Shown here one piece after another: positions 27,981 through 36,475 of a stretch of DNA of 64,000 nucleotides. Numbering within the stretch: the stretch's first letter is position 1; the number at the start of each line of letters is the position of its first letter. Both the position numbers and the translations under genes were made by a program. The stretch comes from PZPK01 sp041590075. Its GTDB lineage: Bacteria; Pseudomonadota; Gammaproteobacteria; Pseudomonadales; Oleiphilaceae. The notes beneath the pieces were generated by a model. The model ran no database searches. It was not told the DNA's origin and saw nothing but the letters and a program-made list of their open reading frames with translations. The stretch spans positions 16,648-80,647 of the forward strand of contig JBFHUL010000002.1 of NCBI GenBank assembly GCA_041590075.1. Reading direction: 5' to 3'.

Positions 27981-28950
27981 AACTGCTGCCCTGCCCCGCT
28001 GTACAGCCCCAGCAATGCTCACCGATATTAATGGCGCGCCCTTCCAGCGCCTCGTCCAACAATTCGGATAAATGCACCCGCGGATGATCGGTCGCTATCA
28101 TATTGCCGGCGTGTCCGTTGTGGTGCATCGGAAGATTCAACATCTGATTAAAATCGCAATCGTATACATAGCCCTGCCAATCAATACTGAGCAAGGAGCG
28201 GCACATCACTTGTTTGAGATTCTCCGCACTGTACGACGACTTCAGCAGCTGCATGTAATCTTCAAACTGGCCCTTCGAAAGGAGTACGCTGCCAAAGCGG
28301 CTAATGGGCATATTCGTGATCGCATACAAATGATCGAAGTGTATATCGAAGTGAGCCGCCAGTTCCCGCTTGTAATCCTCTTCCAGTTTTTCCTGAGGAG
28401 GCGGCAAGAATGGCCCTCCGGGGTTATAAACAAGGCTGAGTTGCAGATGATCTTTGCCATAGCCATAGCCGAGCGCATTCAAGCGCTGCAATGCCTGAAT
28501 GCTGCCATCAAACACGCCTTTGCCACGTTGAGCGTCCACGTTATCCTGGGTATAACAGGGTAACGACGCGACCACTTCCACCTCTTCACTGGCCAGAAAT
28601 TCAGCCATATCTTCATAGCCGGGTTCCAGCAAAATGGTCAGATTACAACGATCCATCACGTGCACGCCCCGCTGCCGTGCAGCCCGAACCAAAGTCTTGA
28701 ACCAAGGATTCATTTCGGGCGCCCCTCCGGTCAGATCCAAGGCCTGAATGTCATGAAGGTCGATAAAATCCAGCACCAGCGCGAGCGTTTCTTCGGTTAA
28801 CTGTTCGGTGCGGTTTGGTCCGGCATTTACATGGCAGTGAGTACAACTCAGATTACAGCGATAACCCATATTCAGCTGCAAGGTTTCGAGCTTGCCCCGC
28901 TTAATGGGAGGGAAGCTCGTATCAAGTAGATAAGGGCGGGTGTCTAACAT
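27958..28950 (-). CDS. arsS: Arsenosugar biosynthesis radical SAM protein ArsS
   Basis: A 330-residue radical SAM enzyme. The cluster-binding CxxxCxxC is CNLSCTHC at residues 32-39, followed by the usual glycine-rich and TGGAPEMNPWF segments (about 85-95). The C-terminal DUF3641-like domain ends in CWGCTAGQGSSCGG, diagnostic of ArsS. ArsS is described as transferring the 5'-deoxyadenosyl moiety to dimethylarsinous acid on the way to arsenosugars. The downstream glycosyltransferase overlaps it. The usual partner ArsM (arsenite methyltransferase) is not in this window. Older annotations name such proteins simply 'DUF3641 radical SAM'. Confidence 0.9.
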   Translation of the reverse strand: MLDTRPYLLDTSFPPIKRGKLETLQLNMGYRCNLSCTHCHVNAGPNRTEQLTEETLALVLDFIDLHDIQALDLTGGAPEMNPWFKTLVRAARQRGVHVMDRCNLTILLEPGYEDMAEFLASEEVEVVASLPCYTQDNVDAQRGKGVFDGSIQALQRLNALGYGYGKDHLQLSLVYNPGGPFLPPPQEKLEEDYKRELAAHFDIHFDHLYAITNMPISRFGSVLLSKGQFEDYMQLLKSSYSAENLKQVMCRSLLSIDWQGYVYDCDFNQMLNLPMHHNGHAGNMIATDHPRVHLSELLDEALEGRAINIGEHCWGCTAGQGSSCGGALDE

Positions 28951-29101
28951 CCAGTTTCCTTGTTAATGGGGTTTGAGAACTCATAGGACCGTGAAGGCCT
29001 GAAAACGTTCCTGCCTATCGGCATTCGTGTCGTGCGGTTTGAACAATACTGGACTATATTCATTCTTACTCGCGTCTGCCGCAACTGTGAAGGTACCCCA
29101 A

Positions 29102-29881
29102 GTGAAAAGAATACGCTTGAATGCGTGCATAGGCGTATTGCTCACCTTGTGTGGCGCACACGGCGCACTCAATGCGCAAGAAGCTACGCTGAACTACCTC
29201 ATTATCAGTGAATTATCGGCGCCGTTTCAGCTGGTTGACGACAACATCAGCACCGGCGGCATTGTAACGGACATCGTGGAGGAACTCGCTCAGCGCGCAG
29301 AACACACCCTCACTTACACCGTAGGCTCAACCGAGCGCATTGAAACCATTATCAAGTATGGCCAAAAGCAGCCATGGATTGCCTACACCGCCAAGGTTTG
29401 GCCAGACCTGAGTGAACACTACACCTATCTGGAAGTTCCGCTGTTCGAGGTGACGCACAGCATGCTCACTTGTGACCCCAACATACAGGCGGTGAACAGC
29501 ACCGGTGTGCTGCGAGGCAAACGTCTGGCAATCCTGAAGAGTTTCGATTACCCCGAAATAACCCCCCTTGCCAATCGCGGGGAGCTGAGTCTCACCGACA
29601 TTCGCAGCTACGAGCAGGGATTTGATCTCGTGAAATTTCAACGTGTACATGGCTTTGTTGAAATGGATATTCGCCTTAAATATAACCTTGGCAGATACGA
29701 CGGACACGAAGACTGCATGCACCTTGCCGATTTACGCAAGGTCATTGCGCCCTATTCGATTTATCTTGCAGTAAGCCGGGATCTTACCTTGGATGCTACC
29801 AGGGCTCTGGAACGCACGCTGGAGGCGATGGTTAACGATACATTCATCCGCAATGTGGTCAACCGCTACACCCGGTACTGA
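29102..29881 (+). CDS. Periplasmic solute-binding-like protein, tandem copy 1
   Basis: About 259 residues with a Sec signal (start VKRIRLNAC, cleavage after GALNAQ). The GTG at 29102 is preceded by AAGGT and aligns the length with its neighbour; an in-frame ATG at 29027 would add 25 residues before a signal peptide. The mature part follows the family-3 solute-binding (periplasmic amino-acid-binding-like) plan: APFQLVDDNISTGGIVTDIV, then WIAYTAKVWPDLSEHYTYLE, LAILKSFDYPE and VHGFVEMDIRLKY. No permease or ATPase genes are adjacent, so it may be an orphan sensor rather than part of an ABC transporter. It is closely related to the next gene. Confidence 0.82.
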   Translation: MKRIRLNACIGVLLTLCGAHGALNAQEATLNYLIISELSAPFQLVDDNISTGGIVTDIVEELAQRAEHTLTYTVGSTERIETIIKYGQKQPWIAYTAKVWPDLSEHYTYLEVPLFEVTHSMLTCDPNIQAVNSTGVLRGKRLAILKSFDYPEITPLANRGELSLTDIRSYEQGFDLVKFQRVHGFVEMDIRLKYNLGRYDGHEDCMHLADLRKVIAPYSIYLAVSRDLTLDATRALERTLEAMVNDTFIRNVVNRYTRY

Positions 29882-29974
29882 ATCTGCCACAATGCAGTGT
29901 ACGCACCAGACGCTTTCCGTTATATTACCGCCACCGTTGACCGATCTAATTGAATAGAACACATCCAAAGCGTT

Positions 29975-30751
29975 ATGGAAAAAACGGCCCTCATCATCAC
30001 CCTTCTTGCTGCACTATTGCCGGCAAAGATGGCGCTGGCGCAATCAAATGAGCTCAACTATCTCATTGTTAACAAGCGCAGCGCGCCCTTTCAACTGGTC
30101 GAGCAGCAACGCTCCAACGGCGGCGTGATCACTCGCATTATCGAAGAGGCGGTGGTAGGCACGGGCAAACACTTAAAGTACATCATCAGTACCCCCAAGC
30201 GAAATAAGCTGATGAAGAAAAGCCTGACCACCCCCTGGATCACCTATTCGGCTAAGGTTTGGCAGCCCGATCTTTCGCACGCACGCTTCATAGACATACC
30301 GCTATTCGATGTTCGGCACAGCCTGCTCACCTGCGATGCCGGCTTAAAACGCGTTGACAGCGGCCAAGGCCTACACCACCGCACACTGGCAATACTAAAA
30401 AATTTCGACTACCCGGAACTGCAGGGCCTCGCCGAGCGTAATCTGTTAACCTTGGTGGAGGTCAATAGCTACGACCAAGGGTTTATGCTCGCTCAACATC
30501 AACGCGTCGATGGTTTTGTAGAAATGTCCATGCGCCTGCAATATCACTTGGATGCGCACACCGATACCGCAGCGCAGTGTTTCCGACTCGTGGACTTGAG
30601 CAGTTTGATCCCCCCCTTCCCTATTTACCTGATCGTGAGCGATAAACTTGAGGACCAACACTTCGACACCTTGAACAGCTCACTGCGAAAAATGAAGCAA
30701 TCCGGCCGCATCGCCGAACTGCTCGAAGAATACTTGCGCCCCGACATATAA
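29975..30751 (+). CDS. Periplasmic solute-binding-like protein, tandem copy 2
   Basis: A 258-residue paralogue of the preceding gene, with its own signal peptide (ALIITLLAALLPAKMALA). Shared blocks line up in order: SAPFQLVEQQRSNGGVITRI, WITYSAKVWQPDLS, HSLLTCDAG, LAILKNFDYPEL and VDGFVEMSMRLQYHL. The two copies are separated by 93 bp. Divergence between them is substantial, so the duplication is not recent. As for copy 1, no transporter genes flank it. Confidence 0.82.
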   Translation: MEKTALIITLLAALLPAKMALAQSNELNYLIVNKRSAPFQLVEQQRSNGGVITRIIEEAVVGTGKHLKYIISTPKRNKLMKKSLTTPWITYSAKVWQPDLSHARFIDIPLFDVRHSLLTCDAGLKRVDSGQGLHHRTLAILKNFDYPELQGLAERNLLTLVEVNSYDQGFMLAQHQRVDGFVEMSMRLQYHLDAHTDTAAQCFRLVDLSSLIPPFPIYLIVSDKLEDQHFDTLNSSLRKMKQSGRIAELLEEYLRPDI

Positions 30752-30810
30752 GCCCTTACGATTTGCCGAAAATTGATCCTACTTATCCTTGGCCAAATTG
30801 AGACAGCGCT

Positions 30811-31428
30811 ATGCAATCCCTGCTTGCCGACCTGACCCGGCTCATCCACTGGATACACGCTCAGGGCTGGAGCCCGGCAACCAGTACCAATTACTCCTGC
30901 CGTGATGTGCGCACCAACACCCTTCATGTCTCGCGTTCCGGCATCGATAAGGCCCTGTTTCAAGACAGCGATTTTATTCCCATGTCCATTGAGGGTGAGC
31001 ACCACAAGGGCTATGAAGACATCAAACCATCGGCCGAGACCGACATCCATCTCATGCTTTACAAAACGCTCGATTGCGCAGTGGTGCTGCATACGCACTC
31101 ACCGGCCGACACCCTGCTGAGCCGCTACTTTTCTGACAAGGGTCTCATCACTCTCACAGGCTACGAGTTGCTCAAAGGCTTGCGCGATCTCGACAGCCAC
31201 GAATGCGAAACGCAGGTGCCGATCTTCGACAACGACCAAGACATTGCACGACTTTCAACTAAAATGAACGACTGGTTACAGCAACATCCCTCGTGCCAGG
31301 GATTGCTCATTGAGCGTCATGGGTTTTACTGCTGGGGGCGTCACCTGGCCGAAGCCAAGCGCCATCTGGAAGTCTTTCAGTTTCTGTTCCAGCAGGAACT
31401 TGAATGGCTGAAACTTCAGCAACACTAA
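30811..31428 (+). CDS. mtnB: Methylthioribulose-1-phosphate dehydratase
   Basis: Second half of the methionine salvage pathway: removes water from 5-methylthioribulose-1-phosphate. The 205 residues match the class II aldolase-like MtnB family. Zinc-ligand histidines are in VVLHTHSPADTLLSRY (about 90-105) and the later LLIERHGFYCWGRH. The catalytic segment begins with GWSPATSTNYSCR. It starts an mtnB-mtnD-mtnC run on the plus strand. mtnA, mtnN/mtnK and mtnE are not in the window. Confidence 0.95.
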   Translation: MQSLLADLTRLIHWIHAQGWSPATSTNYSCRDVRTNTLHVSRSGIDKALFQDSDFIPMSIEGEHHKGYEDIKPSAETDIHLMLYKTLDCAVVLHTHSPADTLLSRYFSDKGLITLTGYELLKGLRDLDSHECETQVPIFDNDQDIARLSTKMNDWLQQHPSCQGLLIERHGFYCWGRHLAEAKRHLEVFQFLFQQELEWLKLQQH

Positions 31429-31461
31429 CCCTGCATCCGTTAATTGCACTACGAGGCAAGC

Positions 31462-32001
31462 ATGGCAATTCTTGAAATTCCTGACCAACAACGCACCATA
31501 ACGCAACCACAGGCGATCAAACAGTTTCTCGCTAACGTCGGCGTACTGTTCGATCAATGGGAAGCGAGCAAACCACTGTCGCTCACAGCCGATCAGGACG
31601 AAGTGCTCGAAGCCTACGCCGATACGCTCATGCCCTATATGAAAAAGTATGGCTATGAAGTGGCCGATGTGATCAACATTCATCCCGGCATTGATAACTA
31701 CCCGGCCATCCGCGCCAAGTTTCTTGCCGAGCATACGCACAGCGAAGACGAAGTACGCTTTTTCGTGGCCGGCCAGGGGCTATTCTGGTTCAACATCGAT
31801 GGCCATCCCGTGTTTAATGTCTTGTGCCAGCAGGGAGATCTGATTTCAGTTCCCAAAAACACCAAGCACTGGTTCGACGCCGGAGAACACCAACCTAATG
31901 TGAAAGCCATTCGTATTTTTATTGATCCCGCAGGATGGGTGCCGCATTACACCGGTTCAGGCATTGATCAGAAATTTTTAACAGGAAACCCTGCATCGTG
32001 A
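31462..32001 (+). CDS. mtnD: Acireductone dioxygenase
   Basis: Metal-dependent cupin cleaving acireductone to the methionine precursor (Fe form) or to CO, formate and methylthiopropionate (Ni form). The 179 residues carry the metal ligands in HTHSEDEVRFFVAG (HxH and Glu) and KHWFDAGE. The start ATG gives MAILEIPDQQ. It lies 33 bp after mtnB, and its stop overlaps the GTG start of mtnC by 4 bp. Confidence 0.95.
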   Translation: MAILEIPDQQRTITQPQAIKQFLANVGVLFDQWEASKPLSLTADQDEVLEAYADTLMPYMKKYGYEVADVINIHPGIDNYPAIRAKFLAEHTHSEDEVRFFVAGQGLFWFNIDGHPVFNVLCQQGDLISVPKNTKHWFDAGEHQPNVKAIRIFIDPAGWVPHYTGSGIDQKFLTGNPAS

Positions 32002-32666
32002 GCACGCGCTGCATACTCACTGATATCGAGGGTACTACCACCTCGGTGAGCTTTGTCTACGACACGCTGTTCCCCTATTTCGTCAATCATATCGATCGAT
32101 TACTCGCCCTGCGCGATGAACCTGAAGTCGCAACCACGTTTCAAGCCATTCGCGCGCAGGAGGGCCTGGCCAACGACCACGAAGTGCTGAATACCCTGAA
32201 GCGCTGGGTTCACGAAGACAAAAAAGACACCCACTTGAAACGCTTGCAGGGCATTATCTGGAAAAACGCTTACCAAAGCGGTGCCATCAAAGGCCATGTA
32301 TATCCCGATGTTGCCCCCAAACTTCAACATTGGCACGACCAGGGCATGGTGCTCGCGGTCTATTCATCGGGCTCAGTATCGGCACAGAAGCTGCTGTTCG
32401 GGCATTCGATAGAGGGCGACCTCACTGTTCTGTTCAGCCATTATTTCGACACACAGATTGGCCACAAGCGCGAGCCCGAAGCCTATCGCGCAATCTGCAC
32501 ACACCTCAATTTGCCTGCGAGCGATATACTGTTTTTGTCCGACGTTTGTGCAGAACTTGATGCAGCAGCCGTTTGCGGTATGCAAACCCTGCAATTAGTC
32601 AGGCCCGGTACAGAGCCCGGCAAGCATCATCCCACAGTGAGCAGTTTCGACGACATCGAAATTTAA
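31998..32666 (+). CDS. mtnC: Enolase-phosphatase E1
   Basis: Bifunctional HAD-family enzyme that enolises and dephosphorylates 2,3-diketo-5-methylthiopentyl-1-phosphate to acireductone. The N-terminal HAD motif is ILTDIEGTTTSVSFV (Asp nucleophile), the Ser/Thr motif is VYSSGSVSAQK, and the acidic motif III is ILFLSDVCAELDAA. The start is GTG, overlapping the mtnD stop. Length (222) is normal. Confidence 0.95.
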   Translation: MSTRCILTDIEGTTTSVSFVYDTLFPYFVNHIDRLLALRDEPEVATTFQAIRAQEGLANDHEVLNTLKRWVHEDKKDTHLKRLQGIIWKNAYQSGAIKGHVYPDVAPKLQHWHDQGMVLAVYSSGSVSAQKLLFGHSIEGDLTVLFSHYFDTQIGHKREPEAYRAICTHLNLPASDILFLSDVCAELDAAAVCGMQTLQLVRPGTEPGKHHPTVSSFDDIEI

Positions 32667-32698
32667 GCGCTCTCGTAAACTAGCCCAAGGAGTCCATA

Positions 32699-33613
32699 AT
32701 GAAGTTCGATAACATCTTACAGACGATCGGCAATACCCCGCATGTGCGCATCAACAGGCTGTTTCGCAACGACCTGGAAGTATGGATGAAAGTTGAGCGC
32801 TTTAACCCGGGGGGCAGTATCAAAGACCGCATTGGCCTCGCCATGATCGAAGATGCCGAGAAAAGCGGAAAGCTCACCCCGGATACGGTCATTATCGAGC
32901 CGACCTCCGGTAATACTGGTATTGCTCTGGCACAGGTAGCCGCAGTAAAAGGCTACCGTTTGATTCTCACCATGCCGGAATCCATGTCGGTCGAACGACG
33001 CAAGTATATGAAAGCCCTTGGTGCTGAACTGGTGCTCACGCCCAAAGAAAAAGGCATGGGCGGCGCAATCGAAAAAGCCAAGGAGCTATTGAGCGAACAC
33101 GCCTCCAGCTGGATGCCGCAACAGTTTGAAAACACCGCGAATGTTACCGTACATAAAGAAACGACCGCACAGGAGATTCTGGCGGACTTTCCGGAAGGCC
33201 TCGACTATATGATCACCGGAGTGGGTACCGGTGGACACATTACCGGCTGTGCCGAAGTACTGAGTGCGGAATTTCCTCAACTGCAAACCTTTGCCGTTGA
33301 GCCCGAAAAATCCCCGGTGATCAGCGGGGGCGAGAAAGGATTGCATCGCTTGCAAGGCATTGGTGCCGGCTTTATTCCCGCCATACTCAATACCGACATC
33401 CTCACCGGCACCATACAAGTAAGCGAACACGCTTCCTTTGACATGGCGCGCGCCTGTGCACGCGAGGAAGGCATCTTTATTGGCATCTCCTCGGGCGCCT
33501 CTCTTGCAGCACTGAAGAAAAAAGAAGCCGATATACCGGCCGGCAGTCGCATCCTGATATTCAGTTACGATACCGGCGAGCGTTATCTTTCAATTGAAGA
33601 TCTATTCATCTAG
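32699..33613 (+). CDS. cysM: Cysteine synthase B (O-acetylserine sulfhydrylase)
   Basis: PLP-dependent O-acetylserine sulfhydrylase of the CysM type, making cysteine from O-acetylserine with sulfide or thiosulfate. The PLP lysine is in FNPGGSIKDRIG near residue 41 and the phosphate-cup loop is EPTSGNTGIALA near 68. The 304 residues and RYLSIEDLF C-terminus fit CysM rather than CysK. It is 32 bp downstream of mtnC and may be co-transcribed; both serve sulfur amino-acid metabolism. A hairpin at 33633 follows. Confidence 0.93.
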   Translation: MKFDNILQTIGNTPHVRINRLFRNDLEVWMKVERFNPGGSIKDRIGLAMIEDAEKSGKLTPDTVIIEPTSGNTGIALAQVAAVKGYRLILTMPESMSVERRKYMKALGAELVLTPKEKGMGGAIEKAKELLSEHASSWMPQQFENTANVTVHKETTAQEILADFPEGLDYMITGVGTGGHITGCAEVLSAEFPQLQTFAVEPEKSPVISGGEKGLHRLQGIGAGFIPAILNTDILTGTIQVSEHASFDMARACAREEGIFIGISSGASLAALKKKEADIPAGSRILIFSYDTGERYLSIEDLFI

Positions 33614-33632
33614 CCGCTCATCAAGTGAATGT

Positions 33633-33650
33633 GCCGGGTCTAGACCCGGC
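33633..33650 (+). terminator. Terminator-like perfect palindrome after cysM
   Basis: GCCGGGTCTAGACCCGGC is an 18-bp perfect palindrome 19 bp beyond the cysM stop, followed by TTGTTC. The stem is strong but the U-tract is short. Confidence 0.6.
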
Positions 33651-33774
33651 TTGTTCAACCAAGCCATCGGGCGTTTTCGGTGCCCTTCTCCCAGATGATC
33701 CAATGCCAGCCCTGTTAGTGAATGGCCTGTTACTTCGTAAGCCAAACCAATACCGTTAAGTCTCTTGCCCGCAA

Positions 33775-34845
33775 CTAGGCGCCAAACTCACCAGCGCCCG
33801 CCTTGCGAAAGGCTGAAGGCGTGCACCCCAGCCAGCGGCGAAACACTCGGGAAAAATTTGAGGTATCGGCGAAGCCGAGGCTTTCGGCGATTTGCTCGAT
33901 ACTTTGTTTGCTGTTGTGTAAGCGCCAGCAGGCCAGTTCTTTTCGTACTTCGTCGAGTAGCATTTGGTAGGAACTGTGCTCCTGCTTGAGCTTTCGGATA
34001 AGGGTGCGCGGTGAAAGGTTGAGTTTTGCGGCCATTGTTTCGAGTGTGGGATAGTCGGCTTCTACCTGAAATAAATGCCGTTTTATCTGCTCCGAAAGTT
34101 CTCCGCCTTCATCTCGTCGTGCCAATAACTGCTCACATTCGCGCACGGCATTGCGGTAGGCAAATTCGTCTGCCGTCAGGCAATGTAAGTCCAGTAGTGC
34201 TGCAGGCATATCGATAGTGAACGCCGTCGCTTCGAAGGTAATTGCCACGCCGGGAAAGCGTTCTGCATAAAGCTGCACCCAGGGCGGTTTTGCGAAGGGA
34301 AAGTGTACGCCGATGTCGGTAGTCATCGTGCCTGATGTTTTAGCGAGCATGTCCTGAAACGAGCCCAGCAACATCACGTAGATAAATTCGCGCAGCTCGC
34401 CGGGGTCCAGTAATTCACGCAGAGTGAAAAGCGCCCTGCCCTCGGTTTCTTCCAGCTTGAACTTGTAGAAGCGAATGCGAGTCGCCATCGTATGTTCTAC
34501 CAGTTTGAAAGCCTGGCGCACGGTATGTGCCGCCACGGCCCCATAGCCCATCGGGCCATGAGCAGAGACCTGAATCAGGGTGGAAATTTCGAGCCCCAGC
34601 CACGGGCATTGCGTCAGTGTCATGGCATTACGACACAGAAGGCGGAACTGCTCGAAGTTGATAAAGCGCTGTGTCTCCAGTAATCCTTTCCAGGTAAGGC
34701 TGTTACCTCGAAACAGCGCATCCATATCGATGCCCTTGTTCTTTAGATGCGCACACAACAAGCGTGCATAAGCTGGATGCAAAGAAGGCGATAACCAACC
34801 TACACGCTCTCCAGCCGGGTCATCATGTAGCGTCATTCTAGCCAT
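33775..34845 (-). CDS. AraC/XylS-family transcriptional regulator, probable alkane-response regulator
   Basis: A 356-residue AraC-family protein. The N-terminal arabinose-binding-type domain spans about residues 20-215, and the C-terminal double helix-turn-helix is LETMAAKLNLSPRTLIRKLK followed by IEQIAESLGFADTSNFSRVF. It is divergent from alkB with 156 bp between. AraC-type activators next to alkane hydroxylases (for example AlkR of Acinetobacter) turn on alkB with alkanes. That is the likely role, but is inferred from position. Confidence 0.85.
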   Translation of the reverse strand: MARMTLHDDPAGERVGWLSPSLHPAYARLLCAHLKNKGIDMDALFRGNSLTWKGLLETQRFINFEQFRLLCRNAMTLTQCPWLGLEISTLIQVSAHGPMGYGAVAAHTVRQAFKLVEHTMATRIRFYKFKLEETEGRALFTLRELLDPGELREFIYVMLLGSFQDMLAKTSGTMTTDIGVHFPFAKPPWVQLYAERFPGVAITFEATAFTIDMPAALLDLHCLTADEFAYRNAVRECEQLLARRDEGGELSEQIKRHLFQVEADYPTLETMAAKLNLSPRTLIRKLKQEHSSYQMLLDEVRKELACWRLHNSKQSIEQIAESLGFADTSNFSRVFRRWLGCTPSAFRKAGAGEFGA

Positions 34846-35001
34846 GACTTACAGCCCATTCCGTCATTCACCCCGTGGATAATGGCACAATTTGACGATT
34901 CATTGCCATTTTAGGCGGTGTTTTTTGCCTCCGCATGGGCGTTTAATAAACCTCAGCGACACACGCATGACGTATAACAACAAATCTGAGAGGAGCACGC
35001 T

Positions 35002-36201
35002 ATGAGTAACGCAGCGACCTTTATTGCCCCCAATGGCGATACATATACCGACAAAAAACGCCATATGTGGCTGGTGTCTTTACTCATACCTGCCATGGGT
35101 GTGGGAGGCCCTTTACTTTACATGGCCTATGGCAATGAATTCTTTATCTGGATGTTCTTTCTGATCGCCTACGGGTTGTTCCCTATTATTGATTTCATCC
35201 TTGGTGAAGATACGAGCAACCCTCCGGAATCTGTCGTGCCACTGTTGGAAGCAGATCCTTATTACCGTTGGATTACGATGCTGCACGTACCCATTGTTCT
35301 CGGCGCAGTGATCTTTTGTGGCTGGTTTGTAGCGCATTACGAGATGTCTGTTTGGGGTTATATTGGTACCGCGCTGGTGGCGGGTAATATCGGTGGGCAT
35401 GGCCTGAATATAGGGCATGAGCTCGGCCACAAAAAGAACAAGCTCGACCAGTGGCTGTCTAAAATTGTGTTGGCCCCAGCGGCTTATGGACACTTTTTTA
35501 TCGAGCACAACCGGGGACATCATAAACACGTTGCAACGCCCGAAGACCCCGCGTCTTCAAAGATGGGCGAAACCATCTACAGCTTTGCCCTGCGTGAATT
35601 ACCTGGCGCGATTGCGCGGGCCTTTCGTATCGAACGTGATCGGCTACGCAAGCAAGGCCAGTCACCGTGGAGTCTACAGAATGAGTTCCTGCAAACCATG
35701 CTCATGACGTTGGGCTTTTATACGGTGATGGGACTCTGGTTAGGTGCGGAGGTCGTACCCTATCTGGTCTTGGCTGCGTTCTGGTCCATGTGGCAGCTCA
35801 CTTCGGCCAATTACATTGAACACTATGGCCTGCTGCGCCAAAAGCTACCGAGTGGACGTTATGAACGACCTCAGCCCTACCATAGTTGGAACAGTAACCA
35901 CGTGTTCTCCAATTGGGCCCTGTTTCATTTACAGCGCCATTCAGATCATCACGCCAATGCAACCCGCAGCTACCAGTCTTTGCGACATTTCGACAACCTG
36001 CCCTCGTTCCCCAATGGTTACTTTGGCATGTATCCCATCGCTTATATACCGTGGCTGTGGTTCAAAGTGATGGACAAACGCTTGCTCGAAGTGACCGGAG
36101 GCGATGTTTCCCGAATCAATATATTGCCGAAGAAGCGCGCCAAACTTATGCGCAAATACGGGCTTCACGACATCACGCCCGAAACGGCTCAGGCCGCCTA
36201 G
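35002..36201 (+). CDS. alkB: Alkane 1-monooxygenase (membrane diiron)
   Basis: Integral membrane diiron hydroxylase for the terminal carbon of medium-chain alkanes, using rubredoxin as electron donor. The 399 residues have the N-terminal membrane helices and the three histidine clusters: GHELGHKKNK near residue 139, EHNRGHHKHVATPEDPAS near 168, and LQRHSDHHANATRSYQ near 311. The segment NYIEHYGLLRQ is a hallmark of true AlkB. AGAGGAG precedes the ATG. No rubredoxin or rubredoxin reductase gene is adjacent, so those must come from elsewhere. The convergent arfA gene begins 17 bp after the stop. Confidence 0.97.
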   Translation: MSNAATFIAPNGDTYTDKKRHMWLVSLLIPAMGVGGPLLYMAYGNEFFIWMFFLIAYGLFPIIDFILGEDTSNPPESVVPLLEADPYYRWITMLHVPIVLGAVIFCGWFVAHYEMSVWGYIGTALVAGNIGGHGLNIGHELGHKKNKLDQWLSKIVLAPAAYGHFFIEHNRGHHKHVATPEDPASSKMGETIYSFALRELPGAIARAFRIERDRLRKQGQSPWSLQNEFLQTMLMTLGFYTVMGLWLGAEVVPYLVLAAFWSMWQLTSANYIEHYGLLRQKLPSGRYERPQPYHSWNSNHVFSNWALFHLQRHSDHHANATRSYQSLRHFDNLPSFPNGYFGMYPIAYIPWLWFKVMDKRLLEVTGGDVSRINILPKKRAKLMRKYGLHDITPETAQAA

Positions 36202-36205
36202 TATC

Positions 36206-36250
36206 AAAAACGCTTGCGTCACGCTACCCGCTGGGTAATGTGGCGCAAGC
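36206..36250 (-). terminator. Hairpin spanning the arfA stop codon, with U-tract (probable regulatory terminator)
   Basis: On the minus strand GCTTGCGCCA pairs with TGACGCAAGC (one C-A mismatch), enclosing an inner TACCC/GGGTA stem. The arms are 36241-36250 and 36212-36221, with AAAAA at 36206-36210 giving the U-tract. The arfA stop codon (36221-36219) is inside the 3' arm. In E. coli, arfA mRNA is cut or terminated at such a hairpin to give a nonstop message destroyed by tmRNA, so ArfA accumulates only when tmRNA fails. Confidence 0.75.
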
Positions 36251-36386
36251 CCTCCTGATCGCGATGTTTGGCCTTACGTCGATAGACTTTTTTACTTTCC
36301 ACAACGCGTTGTCTGAACAATGGCGAACGCACGGCTTTTGCCAATGCATTCAGTTTGTTCTTTCTGCTTGTATCCTGCTTGCTCAT
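36219..36386 (-). CDS. arfA: Alternative ribosome-rescue factor A
   Basis: A 55-residue protein starting at ATG 36386 (AGGAG 5 nt upstream). It carries the ArfA signature SPLFRQRVVESKKVYRRKAK, corresponding to the E. coli block [20 protein letters not shown], followed by a basic tail. ArfA recruits RF2 to ribosomes stalled on nonstop mRNA when trans-translation is impaired. The 3' end of the gene is folded into a hairpin that contains the stop codon (see the terminator entry), the known tmRNA-dependent control. It lies between alkB (convergent) and eda. Confidence 0.92.
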   Translation of the reverse strand: MSKQDTSRKNKLNALAKAVRSPLFRQRVVESKKVYRRKAKHRDQEGLRHITQRVA

Positions 36387-36475
36387 AATGTCTCCTGCAA
36401 TACAGTTTATGCCGAGTAGCCACGCGGGCGCCGCGCATTGTAGACCCTTGCCTGGGCAATACAAGAGGGCCATGG

